A stretch of 64,000 nt of DNA from Lactobacillus rodentium (GTDB taxonomy: Bacteria; Bacillota; Bacilli; Lactobacillales; Lactobacillaceae): positions 154,228 to 218,227 of the forward strand of contig NZ_BFBY01000002.1 of assembly GCF_003423665.1 (NCBI RefSeq), read 5' to 3'. Shown piece by piece: positions 37,670-47,575 of this stretch. The position numbers and the translations under genes are program-made. A model generated the notes under the pieces. That model saw nothing but the letters and a program-made list of their open reading frames with translations. It did no database searches and had not been told where the DNA came from. Positions within the stretch are counted from its first letter, which is position 1, and every line of letters starts with the position of its first letter.

Positions 37670-37717
37670 ATGTTATATTTGAACTTGTAAACTATCAAGT
37701 AATGGAGATTTTTATAT

Positions 37718-38608
37718 ATGAAAAAAACATGGAAAAAGGCTGCTGCTGTAGTAGCATTTGCTGGTATTGCATTAAGTGCAACTGCTTGTTCAAATAACAA
37801 AACTGTTGTGAGCTATAAGGGTGGTAAAATCACTCAACAAGATTACTACAACAAGATGAAAAAGTCTGCTGCCGGTCAATCACAATTAGCTTCAATGATT
37901 GTTAACGATGCATTAGAAGAACAATATGGTAAATACGTAACCGACAAGCAAGTAAACAAGCAATTTAATGAATCTAAGAAACAATATGGTTCTCAATTTT
38001 CTGCCGCATTACAACAACAAGGATTAACTGAATCAACTTATAAAGAAAGTATTAAAACTAATCTTTTAATGAATCAAGCTCTTCGTCACATTAAGAAGAT
38101 TAGTAAAAAACAAGAAGAAAAAGCTTGGAAGAATTACCAACCAAAGGTACAAGTTGAACACATTTTAGTATCTAAAGAAAGTACCGCTAAAGATATTATT
38201 AATCAATTGAATAATGGTGCTAGCTTTGAAAGTTTAGCTAAGAAGTACTCAACTGATAGTGAAACTAAGAATAATGGTGGTAAATTACCAAAATTTGACT
38301 CTTCAGACACTTCTTTAGATTCATCATTTAAGACTGCAGCCTTTAAGCTTAAGAAGGGTGAATACACTAAGACTCCAGTTAAGAGTGAATATGGTTATCA
38401 CGTAATTAAGATGATTAGTAAACCTTCTAAGGGTAGCTTTAAGTCACATAAGAAGGAACTCGACAACCAAATTTATGCCAAGATGGCTCAAGACCAAACA
38501 ACAATGCAAAGTGTTCTTGCTACTGTCTTGAAGCGTGCTGATGTTTCAATTAAGGATAGTGACTTAAAGGATGTTTTAACTAAGTACGTTACTCCAGATG
38601 CAAAATAA
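37718..38608 (+). CDS. prsA: PrsA-type extracytoplasmic foldase (parvulin lipoprotein)
   Basis: A 296-residue lipoprotein foldase acting on exported proteins outside the membrane. The signal has a lipobox-like ending SATAC at residue 24. A parvulin PPIase domain occupies about residues 140-235 (VEHILVSKESTAKDI, YSTDSETKNNGGKLPKF, KTPVKSEYGYHVIKM). It likely assists folding of secreted enzymes such as the penicillin-binding proteins and wall hydrolases in this window. It is flanked by terminators and so is monocistronic. Confidence 0.94.
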   Translation: MKKTWKKAAAVVAFAGIALSATACSNNKTVVSYKGGKITQQDYYNKMKKSAAGQSQLASMIVNDALEEQYGKYVTDKQVNKQFNESKKQYGSQFSAALQQQGLTESTYKESIKTNLLMNQALRHIKKISKKQEEKAWKNYQPKVQVEHILVSKESTAKDIINQLNNGASFESLAKKYSTDSETKNNGGKLPKFDSSDTSLDSSFKTAAFKLKKGEYTKTPVKSEYGYHVIKMISKPSKGSFKSHKKELDNQIYAKMAQDQTTMQSVLATVLKRADVSIKDSDLKDVLTKYVTPDAK

Positions 38609-38621
38609 TTTATTTTAAAGT

Positions 38622-38659
38622 TAAAAAAACGACTCGATTTTAAATCGAGTCGTTTTTTC
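38622..38659. terminator. Bidirectional terminator between prsA and DUF711 gene
   Basis: Perfect arms ACGACTCGATTT and AAATCGAGTCGT with A-run before and T-run after, between convergent genes. Confidence 0.9.
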
Positions 38660-38677
38660 TTATCTATATCTCATCTA

Positions 38678-40021
38678 TTAGTTTTTAAAGCTATGAACTG
38701 GTGCTGGAATTAATCCCCCACGATTAATCATTTTACTACTATCGGCATTACTGATTGCCATAATTGGAGCATGGCCAAGAAGTCCACCAAATTCAACAGT
38801 TTCGCCAATTTTTTTACCTGGAACGGGAATTACTCTAACCGCAGTGGTTTTATTATTAATCATCCCAATAGCTGCTTCATCAGCAATCATACCACTAATG
38901 GTTGTACTTGGTGTGTCACCTGGAATTGCGATCATATCTAGCCCTACCGAGCAAACAGCGGTCATTGCTTCTAATTTGGAAACATTAAGGGTTCCGTTTT
39001 CAACTGCCTTGATCATCCCGGCATCTTCAGAAACTGGAATAAAAGCACCTGATAAGCCTCCAACATGGTTGCAGGCCATTAAGCCACCTTTTTTAACTGC
39101 ATCATTTAACATGGCAAGAGCAGCAGTTGTTCCGTGTGCACCAACTTGAGAAACTCCAATTTCTTCTAATACTTCAGCTACTGAATCTCCTGCAGCAGCC
39201 GTTGGAGCCAAAGAAAGATCAACTATTCCAAAAGGAACTCCCAATTTTTCAGCAGCTACACTACCAACTAGTTGACCCATGCGCGTAACCTTAAAGGCAG
39301 TTTTCTTAATTGTTTCAGCTACGATATCCATCGACTTACCTGCTACTTTTTCCAAAGCAGTCTTAACCACTCCTGGACCTGAAACACCAACATTGATAAC
39401 CACATCCGGTTCACTTACACCGTGAAAACCACCGGCCATAAAGGGATTATCCTCAACTGCATTTGCAAAAATAACCAGCTTGGTATTGGTCATATAGTCC
39501 AGTTTGGCACTATCGACTACAACTTGACCCATTTTTTTAACTGCATCCATATTAATTCCACTTCTAGTTGAACCAACATTAACAGATGCACAAACATAAT
39601 TTGTTTCCGCTAAGGCTTGAGGAAGAGAATCAATTAATACTTTATCTCCATTTTGAAAGCCCTTTTGCACTAAAGCACTAAAACCACCAATAAAATCTAC
39701 TCCTAAAGTGCGAGCAGCACGATCTAAAGTTTTAGCGTACTTTACATAATCATGATCACCACTAGCAGCAGCAATTAACGATATCGGAGTTACAGTAATT
39801 CTTTTATTAGCGATTGGGATTCCATATTCGGTTTCAATTTCTTGTCCTACTTTAACTAAATCTTTAGCCTTAGTAGTTATTTTGTCATAAATTTTTTGAC
39901 AGGCACGATCACTATCGCTATCAATACAATCAAGTAGTGAAATTCCCATTGTAATTGTTCTAATATCAAGATTTTCACTACTAATCATATGACTAGTTTC
40001 ATAAATTTGTTGTGAGTCCAT
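38678..40021 (-). CDS. DUF711 (UPF0210) family protein
   Basis: A 447-residue protein of the conserved DUF711 family. Recognisable stretches are [11 protein letters not shown] near the N-terminus and [17 protein letters not shown] near the C-terminus. A structure of this family is related to pyruvate-formate-lyase folds, but there is no Gly-radical motif and the reaction is unknown. It is almost always paired with a small ACT protein, as here, 9 bp apart. The ACT partner suggests control by a small ligand such as an amino acid. Confidence 0.9.
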   Translation of the reverse strand: MDSQQIYETSHMISSENLDIRTITMGISLLDCIDSDSDRACQKIYDKITTKAKDLVKVGQEIETEYGIPIANKRITVTPISLIAAASGDHDYVKYAKTLDRAARTLGVDFIGGFSALVQKGFQNGDKVLIDSLPQALAETNYVCASVNVGSTRSGINMDAVKKMGQVVVDSAKLDYMTNTKLVIFANAVEDNPFMAGGFHGVSEPDVVINVGVSGPGVVKTALEKVAGKSMDIVAETIKKTAFKVTRMGQLVGSVAAEKLGVPFGIVDLSLAPTAAAGDSVAEVLEEIGVSQVGAHGTTAALAMLNDAVKKGGLMACNHVGGLSGAFIPVSEDAGMIKAVENGTLNVSKLEAMTAVCSVGLDMIAIPGDTPSTTISGMIADEAAIGMINNKTTAVRVIPVPGKKIGETVEFGGLLGHAPIMAISNADSSKMINRGGLIPAPVHSFKN

Positions 40022-40030
40022 AAGCTCTCC

Positions 40031-40300
40031 TTAATCAAGCGTATGCATTGCTTCATAAAGTTTAGAATTACGAAGATTGATTTCTACTCCTAATTCTTTA
40101 CCTAATTTATTAAATTTATTGGTTAATTCTTGGAAGTCTATTGTTTCAGGCAAAGCCAAAGACATCATCATCACGAATTCTTTTTCCATAATAGTTTGAG
40201 AAACATCCAAAATATTGATTTTATTTTCTGCTAATAAGTTGCTAACACTCGCAATTATGCCTACTTTGTCGTGACCAATTACTGATAAAATTGCTTTCAT
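40031..40300 (-). CDS. ACT domain protein (UPF0237)
   Basis: An 89-residue single ACT domain (KAILSVIGHDKVGIIASVSNLL near the start), a ligand-binding module usually sensing amino acids. ATG 40300 is preferred over TTG 40306 on ribosome binding site spacing. It is the first of a two-gene operon with the DUF711 protein. Confidence 0.92.
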   Translation of the reverse strand: MKAILSVIGHDKVGIIASVSNLLAENKINILDVSQTIMEKEFVMMMSLALPETIDFQELTNKFNKLGKELGVEINLRNSKLYEAMHTLD

Positions 40301-40378
40301 AAACAAACTTCTCTTTCTTTTAATTTAATTATCACAAGTCTACTTGCTTTTACATAAATGTGTCAAGAAAAAATATAA

Positions 40379-40411
40379 TTAAAAGCCAGAAAAGTAATCT
40401 TCTGGCTTTTA
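40379..40411 (-). terminator. Terminator after yhaM
   Basis: Minus-strand arms AAAAGCCAGAA and TTCTGGCTTTT followed by an AT-rich stretch ending in T-runs. Confidence 0.75.
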
Positions 40412-40412
40412 A

Positions 40413-41390
40413 TTATTCTAATTTTTGTGAATTATCTATGGCCTCATCTTGCTTAGGACGATAAAATCTTCGATTATCTTGAGATGGAATAATATCAGTA
40501 AAATAACCCGGCTTGGTATATTGTAAGGCCCGTGTAATAGCATAAATTGTCGCATCCATATCATCGATCATATGTAAAAGTTCAGCTTCAAGTAAAGCGG
40601 GTCTTCTAGCAGCCCCATATTCTGGTAAACCATGATGAGAAAGGACCATATGTCTTAACAAGACTACATCTTCGGCCTCTGGATCGAGTTGTAGTTCTTT
40701 AGCAGCCAAAATAATCTGCTCATCAATTAGAACTAAATGTCCAATCAAATTCCCTTCAGTCGTATATTTGGTCGCAACGGGTCCTGATAATTCTAATACC
40801 TTTCCCATATCATGGAGAATACAGCCCGCGTATAAAAGTGAACGATCAACTTGAGGATAGGTATTAGTAATTCCTTCAGCATCTTTTAACATGGTTACTG
40901 TATGAAACGCTAAGCCACCACGTACTGCATGATGATTAGATTTACCAGCTGGAAAAGTAAAAAACTCTTGATTCCATTTTTTTAATAAGTAACGAACTAT
41001 CCGATTCCAGGTGGGATTTAAAATTTCAAAAACCCTTTTGTTAATTGTTTCTTCTAAATTTTCACGCTTAATTGGAGCAGACTTAACAAATTGACTAAAA
41101 TCATAGCCTTCATTTTCACCCACCACTCGCATGGAAAAAATTTTTATTTGTGGATGATCTTGATACTCTTCACGCTTACCATTTAATTCCACCACAGTAC
41201 CTGAAGCATATCGCTGGGCATCTTCTTTAGTCGCATCCCAGTAATTACCTCTAATGGTACCACTCGCATCACTAAAATTAAGAATCAAATAAGGCTTGCC
41301 ATTTTTACTAGTTCTCATTTTCGATTCTTTTATCATGACAAGAATTTCCATTTCTTCGCCATCATTATATTCCATTAAATTTTTTCGCAT
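40413..41390 (-). CDS. yhaM: 3'-5' exoribonuclease YhaM
   Basis: A 325-residue nuclease. The N-terminal OB fold (residues 15-100: LVMIKESKMRT, LILNFSDASGTIRG) binds nucleic acid and the C-terminal HD domain has ILHDMGKVLEL. YhaM degrades short RNA from the 3' end in a metal-dependent manner. It lies at the end of the yhaO-yhaN-yhaM cluster, directly after yhaN, an order conserved in Firmicutes. Confidence 0.95.
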   Translation of the reverse strand: MRKNLMEYNDGEEMEILVMIKESKMRTSKNGKPYLILNFSDASGTIRGNYWDATKEDAQRYASGTVVELNGKREEYQDHPQIKIFSMRVVGENEGYDFSQFVKSAPIKRENLEETINKRVFEILNPTWNRIVRYLLKKWNQEFFTFPAGKSNHHAVRGGLAFHTVTMLKDAEGITNTYPQVDRSLLYAGCILHDMGKVLELSGPVATKYTTEGNLIGHLVLIDEQIILAAKELQLDPEAEDVVLLRHMVLSHHGLPEYGAARRPALLEAELLHMIDDMDATIYAITRALQYTKPGYFTDIIPSQDNRRFYRPKQDEAIDNSQKLE

Positions 41391-43829
41391 CTAATTCTCC
41401 TGATTTAAATCAATCACTTTACAATTTAATTGGTTTGCTAAGTCAACTCGTTGGGTAAAAATGATCACTTGCGTCTTTTGACTTAATAACTCTAAAAGAT
41501 TGATAATATTATCAATTCTTTGTTGATCAAAATTAACAAATGCATCATCAATCAAAACGGGTAAAGAAATTTCATCAGCGATTTGTTCAACAAAAGCTAA
41601 CTTCAAGGCAAAATATAGTTGTTCACTGGTTCCACGAGATAAATATTGAACTTTTACCTTTTTATTATTCTTATTTTTTACTGTAAGACCCTTTTCAAAA
41701 TCTAAATCGTGGTAACGCCCATTAGTTAGTAATCCAAAATATTCTTTGGCACTAGATAACATTTTAGGGAAACGTTCATTAGAAGCCAGATCTAAACTTC
41801 GACTAATCCAGTTGGTCACAATTAAATCTGATAAATATTCTGTACTTTCTTGTCTCAATTGTGCCTTTAAATTAGCAAGCTGCTGGTTACTGTTAAACAC
41901 CGCATCAGAATCTGCTAAATTATTTTGCTTAGCCTTAACATCTGCAATTGCTTGCTGCTTTTCATTAACTTGGCTATTTTGTCGAATAATCTGATCATTA
42001 ATTTTGGAGAGTTCTTGATCTAATTCATGATTTTGCCGATAAGTTTGTAACTCTTTTAAATCACCCGCTAAGTTATTTTTTAAAGTCGCTAATTGTAATT
42101 TGATTTTTTCTTGCTCTAAAAAGAGTTGGCGTCTTTTATCCAATTCAGCTAAAGATTTTACTTGTGCTTGCACCAATAATTTATTTAGTTGTGCTTCATT
42201 AGTTTTTATTTTTAAGTTTAAGTCAATAATTTGATTTTTTAAGTTGTTTTGCTTAAATCTTGCATTTTGTTGTTTTTCGAGTAATTTATGGAGTGAATTT
42301 AAAGCATCATTTACTTCATTGCTACTTCTTAGCTCCTGATTAAGAGCAACACTAATTTGTGAAATATAAGTATTAATTGCCTGATTTAATTTTGTGATTT
42401 CTGTTTGATCATGCTTCAATTCTTCTTGTTTAGATAATAAGTTTACTAATTGACTTAAACTATTATCTAAATCAAAACTATTTAAATCAAAGGGATATTT
42501 ATCTTCGAATAACTTTTGGGCACTATTAGAAGTAGTTCCTGGTCTTAAAAAGTAAATTCCAGCTCCAATTCCAGCAAGAATTAATAATATTCCAATCATT
42601 AAATTTTGCTGACTAAACACAAGTATGAGACCAATTAGAAGTACTAAACCACTGATAGCCATAGGAACAATATTAGTTTGTTTTTGCAGAGTTTGTGACT
42701 CCTGTTTAGCCCGCTGATAGTCTGTTTTTAATTCTGCTAAACTTTGATCATTATATTTTTGAAGCTTAACTAACTCTGGTTGATAACTTTCTAACCTTTT
42801 AATTTCATCATTTAAACGTTTTACTTGTTGGGATAAATTATTTAATTGACTTTGCCATTGTAAAAACTCTGCTTTTTCGTTAAGCAAGCCATTAATTTGA
42901 TCAGTATTGACCTGATTTTGATCTAGATCAAAATCTTGGATTTGCTTTTTAAGCTTTTCAACTTGTTCTTTTTCAACTTTAATTTCACGATCTAGACTCT
43001 TAATTTGATCAAAATTTTCCTGTGAAAATTCAACTGGTTGATACTTTGCTTTTAAGTTTTGATATTCAACAAAATTCTTTTCTTTAGTTTGTAATAGCTG
43101 CAGTTGTTGTTGCTTTTTCTTTAACTTTGCTAGTTCTTTTTGAAACTTGGTTAACTCACTTAAGAGGTCCTTTTTTTCTTGATCTAATTTTTGATAATCT
43201 TCATATTCACTGGCGGCCTGTCCAACAAGTTCTTTTTGTGATTTTATTTGAGATATCAGCTGATTAATAATTGGTTTCTTTCCCGTAGGCTTAAATAATT
43301 TTCCAGCTTCATCTCCATATTTATCGCGCAAACTTAAGAGTTTATTACTTTGGGCTGCTCCTAAAAAATAGATTCGTTCAATTAATTGCTTTTCATCAAG
43401 CCCCGTTACTTCGGCTAATAAATCTTGATTAAAAATAAAAGAATCAGTATAAAAATCATCATCAATATTTTTCAGGGAATTGAAAAATGTAGCTTCTGGT
43501 ACTTCCTGACCATTCAGAAAAACAGTAAGAATTCCTTTTTTGGGATCACCTTTAGCGTAAAGTCTTTCTAAGATATATTTATTTTTTTCATCTTCAAAAA
43601 ATAATTTTCCTCCCATCGGACTAACATGATCTAAAGGAAAATAATCCTCAAAAAATTTTGATTTTTTTGATTTTAAATGAAAACCAAATAATACCTGTTT
43701 TATAAAAGCAACAATTGTACTTTTTCCTGCTTCATTATTCCCCAAAAAAAGATTTAAATTTTTATCTAGCTCAAAGGAAACATTACTTAATTTTCCAAAG
43801 TGAATAATTTCGATTTTACTTAATCTCAT
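41391..43829 (-). CDS. yhaN: YhaN-type AAA+ ATPase (SbcC/RecN-like)
   Basis: An 812-residue SMC/Rad50-like ATPase. Walker A (LGNNEAGKST) lies near residue 34. Two coiled-coil arms flank a pair of hydrophobic segments (ISGLVLLIGLILVFS and GILLILAGIGAGIYFL, near residues 395-430), which is a peculiarity of this family and suggests membrane contact. The signature YLSRGTSEQLYFALKLA and Walker B PVLIDDAFVNFD are near the C-terminus. It overlaps the yhaO nuclease gene, so the two probably form an SbcCD-like complex. Start 43829 is chosen for spacing to AAAGGA; 43832 is also possible. Confidence 0.92.
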   Translation of the reverse strand: MRLSKIEIIHFGKLSNVSFELDKNLNLFLGNNEAGKSTIVAFIKQVLFGFHLKSKKSKFFEDYFPLDHVSPMGGKLFFEDEKNKYILERLYAKGDPKKGILTVFLNGQEVPEATFFNSLKNIDDDFYTDSFIFNQDLLAEVTGLDEKQLIERIYFLGAAQSNKLLSLRDKYGDEAGKLFKPTGKKPIINQLISQIKSQKELVGQAASEYEDYQKLDQEKKDLLSELTKFQKELAKLKKKQQQLQLLQTKEKNFVEYQNLKAKYQPVEFSQENFDQIKSLDREIKVEKEQVEKLKKQIQDFDLDQNQVNTDQINGLLNEKAEFLQWQSQLNNLSQQVKRLNDEIKRLESYQPELVKLQKYNDQSLAELKTDYQRAKQESQTLQKQTNIVPMAISGLVLLIGLILVFSQQNLMIGILLILAGIGAGIYFLRPGTTSNSAQKLFEDKYPFDLNSFDLDNSLSQLVNLLSKQEELKHDQTEITKLNQAINTYISQISVALNQELRSSNEVNDALNSLHKLLEKQQNARFKQNNLKNQIIDLNLKIKTNEAQLNKLLVQAQVKSLAELDKRRQLFLEQEKIKLQLATLKNNLAGDLKELQTYRQNHELDQELSKINDQIIRQNSQVNEKQQAIADVKAKQNNLADSDAVFNSNQQLANLKAQLRQESTEYLSDLIVTNWISRSLDLASNERFPKMLSSAKEYFGLLTNGRYHDLDFEKGLTVKNKNNKKVKVQYLSRGTSEQLYFALKLAFVEQIADEISLPVLIDDAFVNFDQQRIDNIINLLELLSQKTQVIIFTQRVDLANQLNCKVIDLNQEN

Positions 43830-45036
43830 CATCAAATCCTTTTAGTTCTTGTCCCAACTTAACTGTGGCTAAATCTTGAATTTCTTTTAAAAACTCTTCA
43901 TTTTCAAAAAGTTCTCGTACAGTATCGTCTTTTTTAGCCAAATTTTTCCCTAATATTTTAATATTTTCAGGTGATAAAACTTCAGCTCTTGCTTGATCAA
44001 ATGCTTCTTTATCACTTTCATTTAAACTTAAAACATCATTATCTTTTAAATAAACCTTCACCAAACGTGAGTTGAAAGGTAAATTATTTGATATTTGTTC
44101 CCAACTATCTGGATCACGAATAAATTCCATTTCTTCATCAGTTAAAAATTGTGCCCCTTTAAGTTCAACTGCAAGAAGTGTTTCTTGTTCAAGATGTTGT
44201 CTCAATTCAGTTTGAAGTAATTGAATTAATTCAGTTTGGCTCTGTGGCTGGTTTAGGTTAATTGTAATTTTTTGCCAGATTACTGGTGCAGTTGGAACAA
44301 ACTTAATTTGTACTGTATTAATATTTTCATTAACTTCACCATAGTAATATCCCTTCGGACCACTTTCATTAATATGACGTCCCTGAATATTACCACTGTA
44401 GACAATTTTTGGTTGCTCACTCAATACTTGCCGTAAATGAATATGACCTAAAGCAAAATAGTCATAATTCAAGGCCTTTATTTCACTTGTTTCAAAGGGA
44501 GCATAATTATCTTGGCCTTGGTTATGCATTTTTTCACCAGCATGCATTAAACCAAAAGTAAAAACATTATCGGTTTTTTCGGGAAACTCATTAATTTTAT
44601 CAGAAGTAATATGATTTTCTTGGTATGAGAAGCCAACTACTCGATAAGTAAAATTATTCTTAGTTTTAAATTCAATTTTTTCTACTTCTTGGTCAGATCC
44701 CAAAAGTTTAAAATATGGAGACTGTGGTAATAGTAATTCATCTGGTTTTAAATAATCATGATTACCTAAAATCATTACTGTTTGAATTTCATGATCAACT
44801 AAACGTTGCAATTGGTTATTAAGAAAAATCTGACTTTGAGGACTGGGATGAATAGAATCAAAAGTATCCCCAGCAATTAGTACTAAATCTACTTCATTCG
44901 CAATTGCCTGATCAATAATTTTCTTAAAAGAAGTTTGAGTAGTATTTTTAATCTTTTCAAATTGATTAGATGGCAAAAAAGATAGTCCTAAAAAAGGACT
45001 ATCTAAATGCGCATCAGCTAAATGAACAAATTTCAT
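43816..45036 (-). CDS. yhaO: YhaO-type exonuclease (SbcD/Mre11-like)
   Basis: A 406-residue calcineurin-like phosphoesterase. The metal-binding motifs are DAHLDSPF, GDTFD, GNHDYL and GHIHLR in order, as in Mre11/SbcD. Together with yhaN it forms a predicted DNA end-processing pair. It overlaps yhaN by 14 bp and follows the small YheA/YlbF-family gene by 2 bp. Confidence 0.93.
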   Translation of the reverse strand: MKFVHLADAHLDSPFLGLSFLPSNQFEKIKNTTQTSFKKIIDQAIANEVDLVLIAGDTFDSIHPSPQSQIFLNNQLQRLVDHEIQTVMILGNHDYLKPDELLLPQSPYFKLLGSDQEVEKIEFKTKNNFTYRVVGFSYQENHITSDKINEFPEKTDNVFTFGLMHAGEKMHNQGQDNYAPFETSEIKALNYDYFALGHIHLRQVLSEQPKIVYSGNIQGRHINESGPKGYYYGEVNENINTVQIKFVPTAPVIWQKITINLNQPQSQTELIQLLQTELRQHLEQETLLAVELKGAQFLTDEEMEFIRDPDSWEQISNNLPFNSRLVKVYLKDNDVLSLNESDKEAFDQARAEVLSPENIKILGKNLAKKDDTVRELFENEEFLKEIQDLATVKLGQELKGFDDEIK

Positions 45037-45038
45037 AA

Positions 45039-45398
45039 TTATTTTTTATCTTCTGCCAATTCCTTATATAAATCACCAACAGATTTAGTGATGCTTTGTT
45101 GAATATCATTAATAATCTTATATAATTTTTGTTCTTCAGTGATCATTTTCTTTAATAAATCACTATTTGTCACAGCCTTATTTACTTCTTCATATTCTTT
45201 TTTCATTTCATCGGTCATTGGTTGTCCGGTTTGTTGGGCTGCCATAATTTTGCGTTGTAAAGCATCCATTCTTTGGTAAAGTTTTAGGCTTTCTGGATTA
45301 TTTTTAACTTCATTAACTGCTTTTTGCAAAGCTTGATATTCTGGAGTTTGCTTTAAGTCTTCTGCTAATTTATTTACATCATCATAAATGTTAACCAT
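45039..45398 (-). CDS. YlbF/YmcA family protein (DUF964)
   Basis: A 119-residue all-helical protein of the YlbF/YheA/YmcA family, with the family-like segments DDVNKLAEDLKQTPEYQALQ and LYQRMDALQRKIMAAQQTGQ. In B. subtilis YlbF, YmcA and YaaT form a complex that helps RNase Y mature operon mRNAs; YheA itself has no defined role. It opens the operon with yhaO, yhaN and the ribonuclease YhaM. Confidence 0.88.
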   Translation of the reverse strand: MVNIYDDVNKLAEDLKQTPEYQALQKAVNEVKNNPESLKLYQRMDALQRKIMAAQQTGQPMTDEMKKEYEEVNKAVTNSDLLKKMITEEQKLYKIINDIQQSITKSVGDLYKELAEDKK

Positions 45399-45421
45399 AA
45401 TTAAATCTCCTCTTTTAATCT

Positions 45422-47482
45422 TTATCGATTTTCAAAAAATCCTTTAACATTATTATACCATTCATTTACCTTGGACCCAGCATCATTGACTCCCTTTTGG
45501 ATCTGATCACCGAATTGGCTAAACCAATTTTTATCATTTCCGGCTGCTTTTGCTATTTGATTTGGACTCTTTTCAGTAAATTGAGTTTGTGGTGTATACG
45601 GTAAAATATTTTCCATTTCTGAACGGTATAGACGGGTAACCCCAGTTTCTGAAACACCATGCATAAAATGATTTTCATCAGTTTGATCAAAACCAACCCA
45701 AGTTGAAACTACTACGTCTGGCGTATATCCTACAAGCCATTGGTCCTTAGTACCAAAGCCATAAGAATCTGGAACTTCAGTTGAACCAGTTTTTCCGGCC
45801 ACTTTAAAACCTGAAGGAGCAGCTGACTGGGCCGTTCCATTTTCAAAGACTCCTAATAACATAGAAGTCATTTCTTTTGACGTATTTTCAGAAATAATTC
45901 GATGCGAGCCAGTATCTTTATTTTGCGCAATTACTTTACCACTTGCATCAGTAATCTTTGTAATAAAATGCGTTTGATTAGGTAAATTTCCCTTATTAGC
46001 AAAGGCACTATAGGCTTGGGCCATCTGTAATGGAGATACTCCAGTTGATAAACCACCTAAAGCCAAGGCTAAATTTTGATCTTTTTTATTGACATGGATG
46101 CCAAAGTTTTCTACCGATTGAACGCCCTTTGACACCCCAATTTTATCTAACAACCAAACAGCAGGAACATTTTTACTTTCAGCTACTGCTTGATACATTG
46201 GAATTGTATTAGAGTACTCATTATCAACATTATGGGGCTCATAGTCATTCTTACCAAACTTTTGGAGCTTATTTGATAACTTTGAATCATAGTTATAACC
46301 ATTTTGTAAGGCAGGTGCATATACTGCGAGTGGTTTAATACTTGATCCCGGTTGACGCTTCGTCTGGGTAGCTCGATTGTAGCCTCTAAATACATGTTTA
46401 CCACGGCCACCCACAATCGCACGAACTTCACCAGTTTTGGGATCTAAGGCTACACTTGCAGCTTGTACTTGCGTTCCGTCACTTGCATTAGCTGGAAAAT
46501 TACTTTCATTTTCAAAACTATTTTGCATGGCAGTTTGATAACTTGTATCTAAAGTTGTATATATTTTCAAGCCCTTATTCATTACGTCTTCTTCCTTCAA
46601 GCCATAACGATTAATTGCTTCATCCACAACTGCATCAAAGAAATAAGGATAGCGATATCCATTTTTTTGAGTAAAAGTATTGTGTAAAGTCAAACTTGTT
46701 GCTTGAGCTTCTTTTTCTTGCGTTGCTGAAATTTTATTATTCTCTTTCATGAGACCTAAAACCACATTTCGCCGCGCAATTGCATTATCCATATGATCAA
46801 TTGGATTATACCCACTAGGATTTTTAAGCATTCCTGCTAGGGTTGCTGCTTCATTCAAAGTTACATCACTGGCATCCTTACCAAAATACCTTCTTGAAGC
46901 ATCTTGCACGCCCCAAACACCATTACCAAAATAAGCATTATTTAAGTACATAGTTAAGATATCTTTTTTTGAATACGTATGATTAATTTCAATGGCAAAA
47001 AATAATTCTTCGAATTTTCTTGAAAATGTTTGTTGCTGAGTAAGTAGAGCATTTTTGGCTAATTGTTGGGTTAATGTTGAACCACCACCAACAATACCAT
47101 GATGAATGATGCCTCCCAAAGCTGCTCGTGCCATTCCTTTAATACTGAAACCATGATTTTGATAAAAGGTACGATCCTCAGTTGAGATTACTGCATTTTG
47201 GATATTAGGTGAAATTTTATCTAATTCTACAAAAGAACCCTTTTGTGAATATAATTCACCTGCTTTTTGTCCCTTATCATCATAAATTACAGTCGTAGTG
47301 GCCAAAGAAGCCTTTAAATTTGGGATATTAGAAGTTTTGACTTTAACGGTATAATAAGTACAGACAAGTAAAAATAAAGTCAAAATAATTAGTATTAACC
47401 AGCGAATAATTTGAAATCGATGGTTAAAATTTTTAAGATGCACCCAGAGGCTGTGTGCAAAACTATGTTTTTCCGAATGCAT
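45422..47482 (-). CDS. Bifunctional class A penicillin-binding protein
   Basis: A 686-residue peptidoglycan synthase anchored by one N-terminal membrane segment (IIRWLILIILTLFLLVCTYY, residues 24-43). The GT51 glycosyltransferase domain carries ISTEDRTFYQNHGF and GGSTLTQQLAKNAL; the transpeptidase domain carries SSIKPL (SxxK), and KTGST. Length and motif order match PBP1a/2a-type enzymes of Lactobacillales. Product is cross-linked cell wall on the outer face of the membrane. Confidence 0.95.
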   Translation of the reverse strand: MHSEKHSFAHSLWVHLKNFNHRFQIIRWLILIILTLFLLVCTYYTVKVKTSNIPNLKASLATTTVIYDDKGQKAGELYSQKGSFVELDKISPNIQNAVISTEDRTFYQNHGFSIKGMARAALGGIIHHGIVGGGSTLTQQLAKNALLTQQQTFSRKFEELFFAIEINHTYSKKDILTMYLNNAYFGNGVWGVQDASRRYFGKDASDVTLNEAATLAGMLKNPSGYNPIDHMDNAIARRNVVLGLMKENNKISATQEKEAQATSLTLHNTFTQKNGYRYPYFFDAVVDEAINRYGLKEEDVMNKGLKIYTTLDTSYQTAMQNSFENESNFPANASDGTQVQAASVALDPKTGEVRAIVGGRGKHVFRGYNRATQTKRQPGSSIKPLAVYAPALQNGYNYDSKLSNKLQKFGKNDYEPHNVDNEYSNTIPMYQAVAESKNVPAVWLLDKIGVSKGVQSVENFGIHVNKKDQNLALALGGLSTGVSPLQMAQAYSAFANKGNLPNQTHFITKITDASGKVIAQNKDTGSHRIISENTSKEMTSMLLGVFENGTAQSAAPSGFKVAGKTGSTEVPDSYGFGTKDQWLVGYTPDVVVSTWVGFDQTDENHFMHGVSETGVTRLYRSEMENILPYTPQTQFTEKSPNQIAKAAGNDKNWFSQFGDQIQKGVNDAGSKVNEWYNNVKGFFENR

Positions 47483-47575
47483 TAACTGCTTCTCCTTAAC
47501 TAAATCAATATTTTGATTTTAGCATATTAATTAATACTCTATTGCAACCTAAATTAAGTTTAATAAAAAATCAAG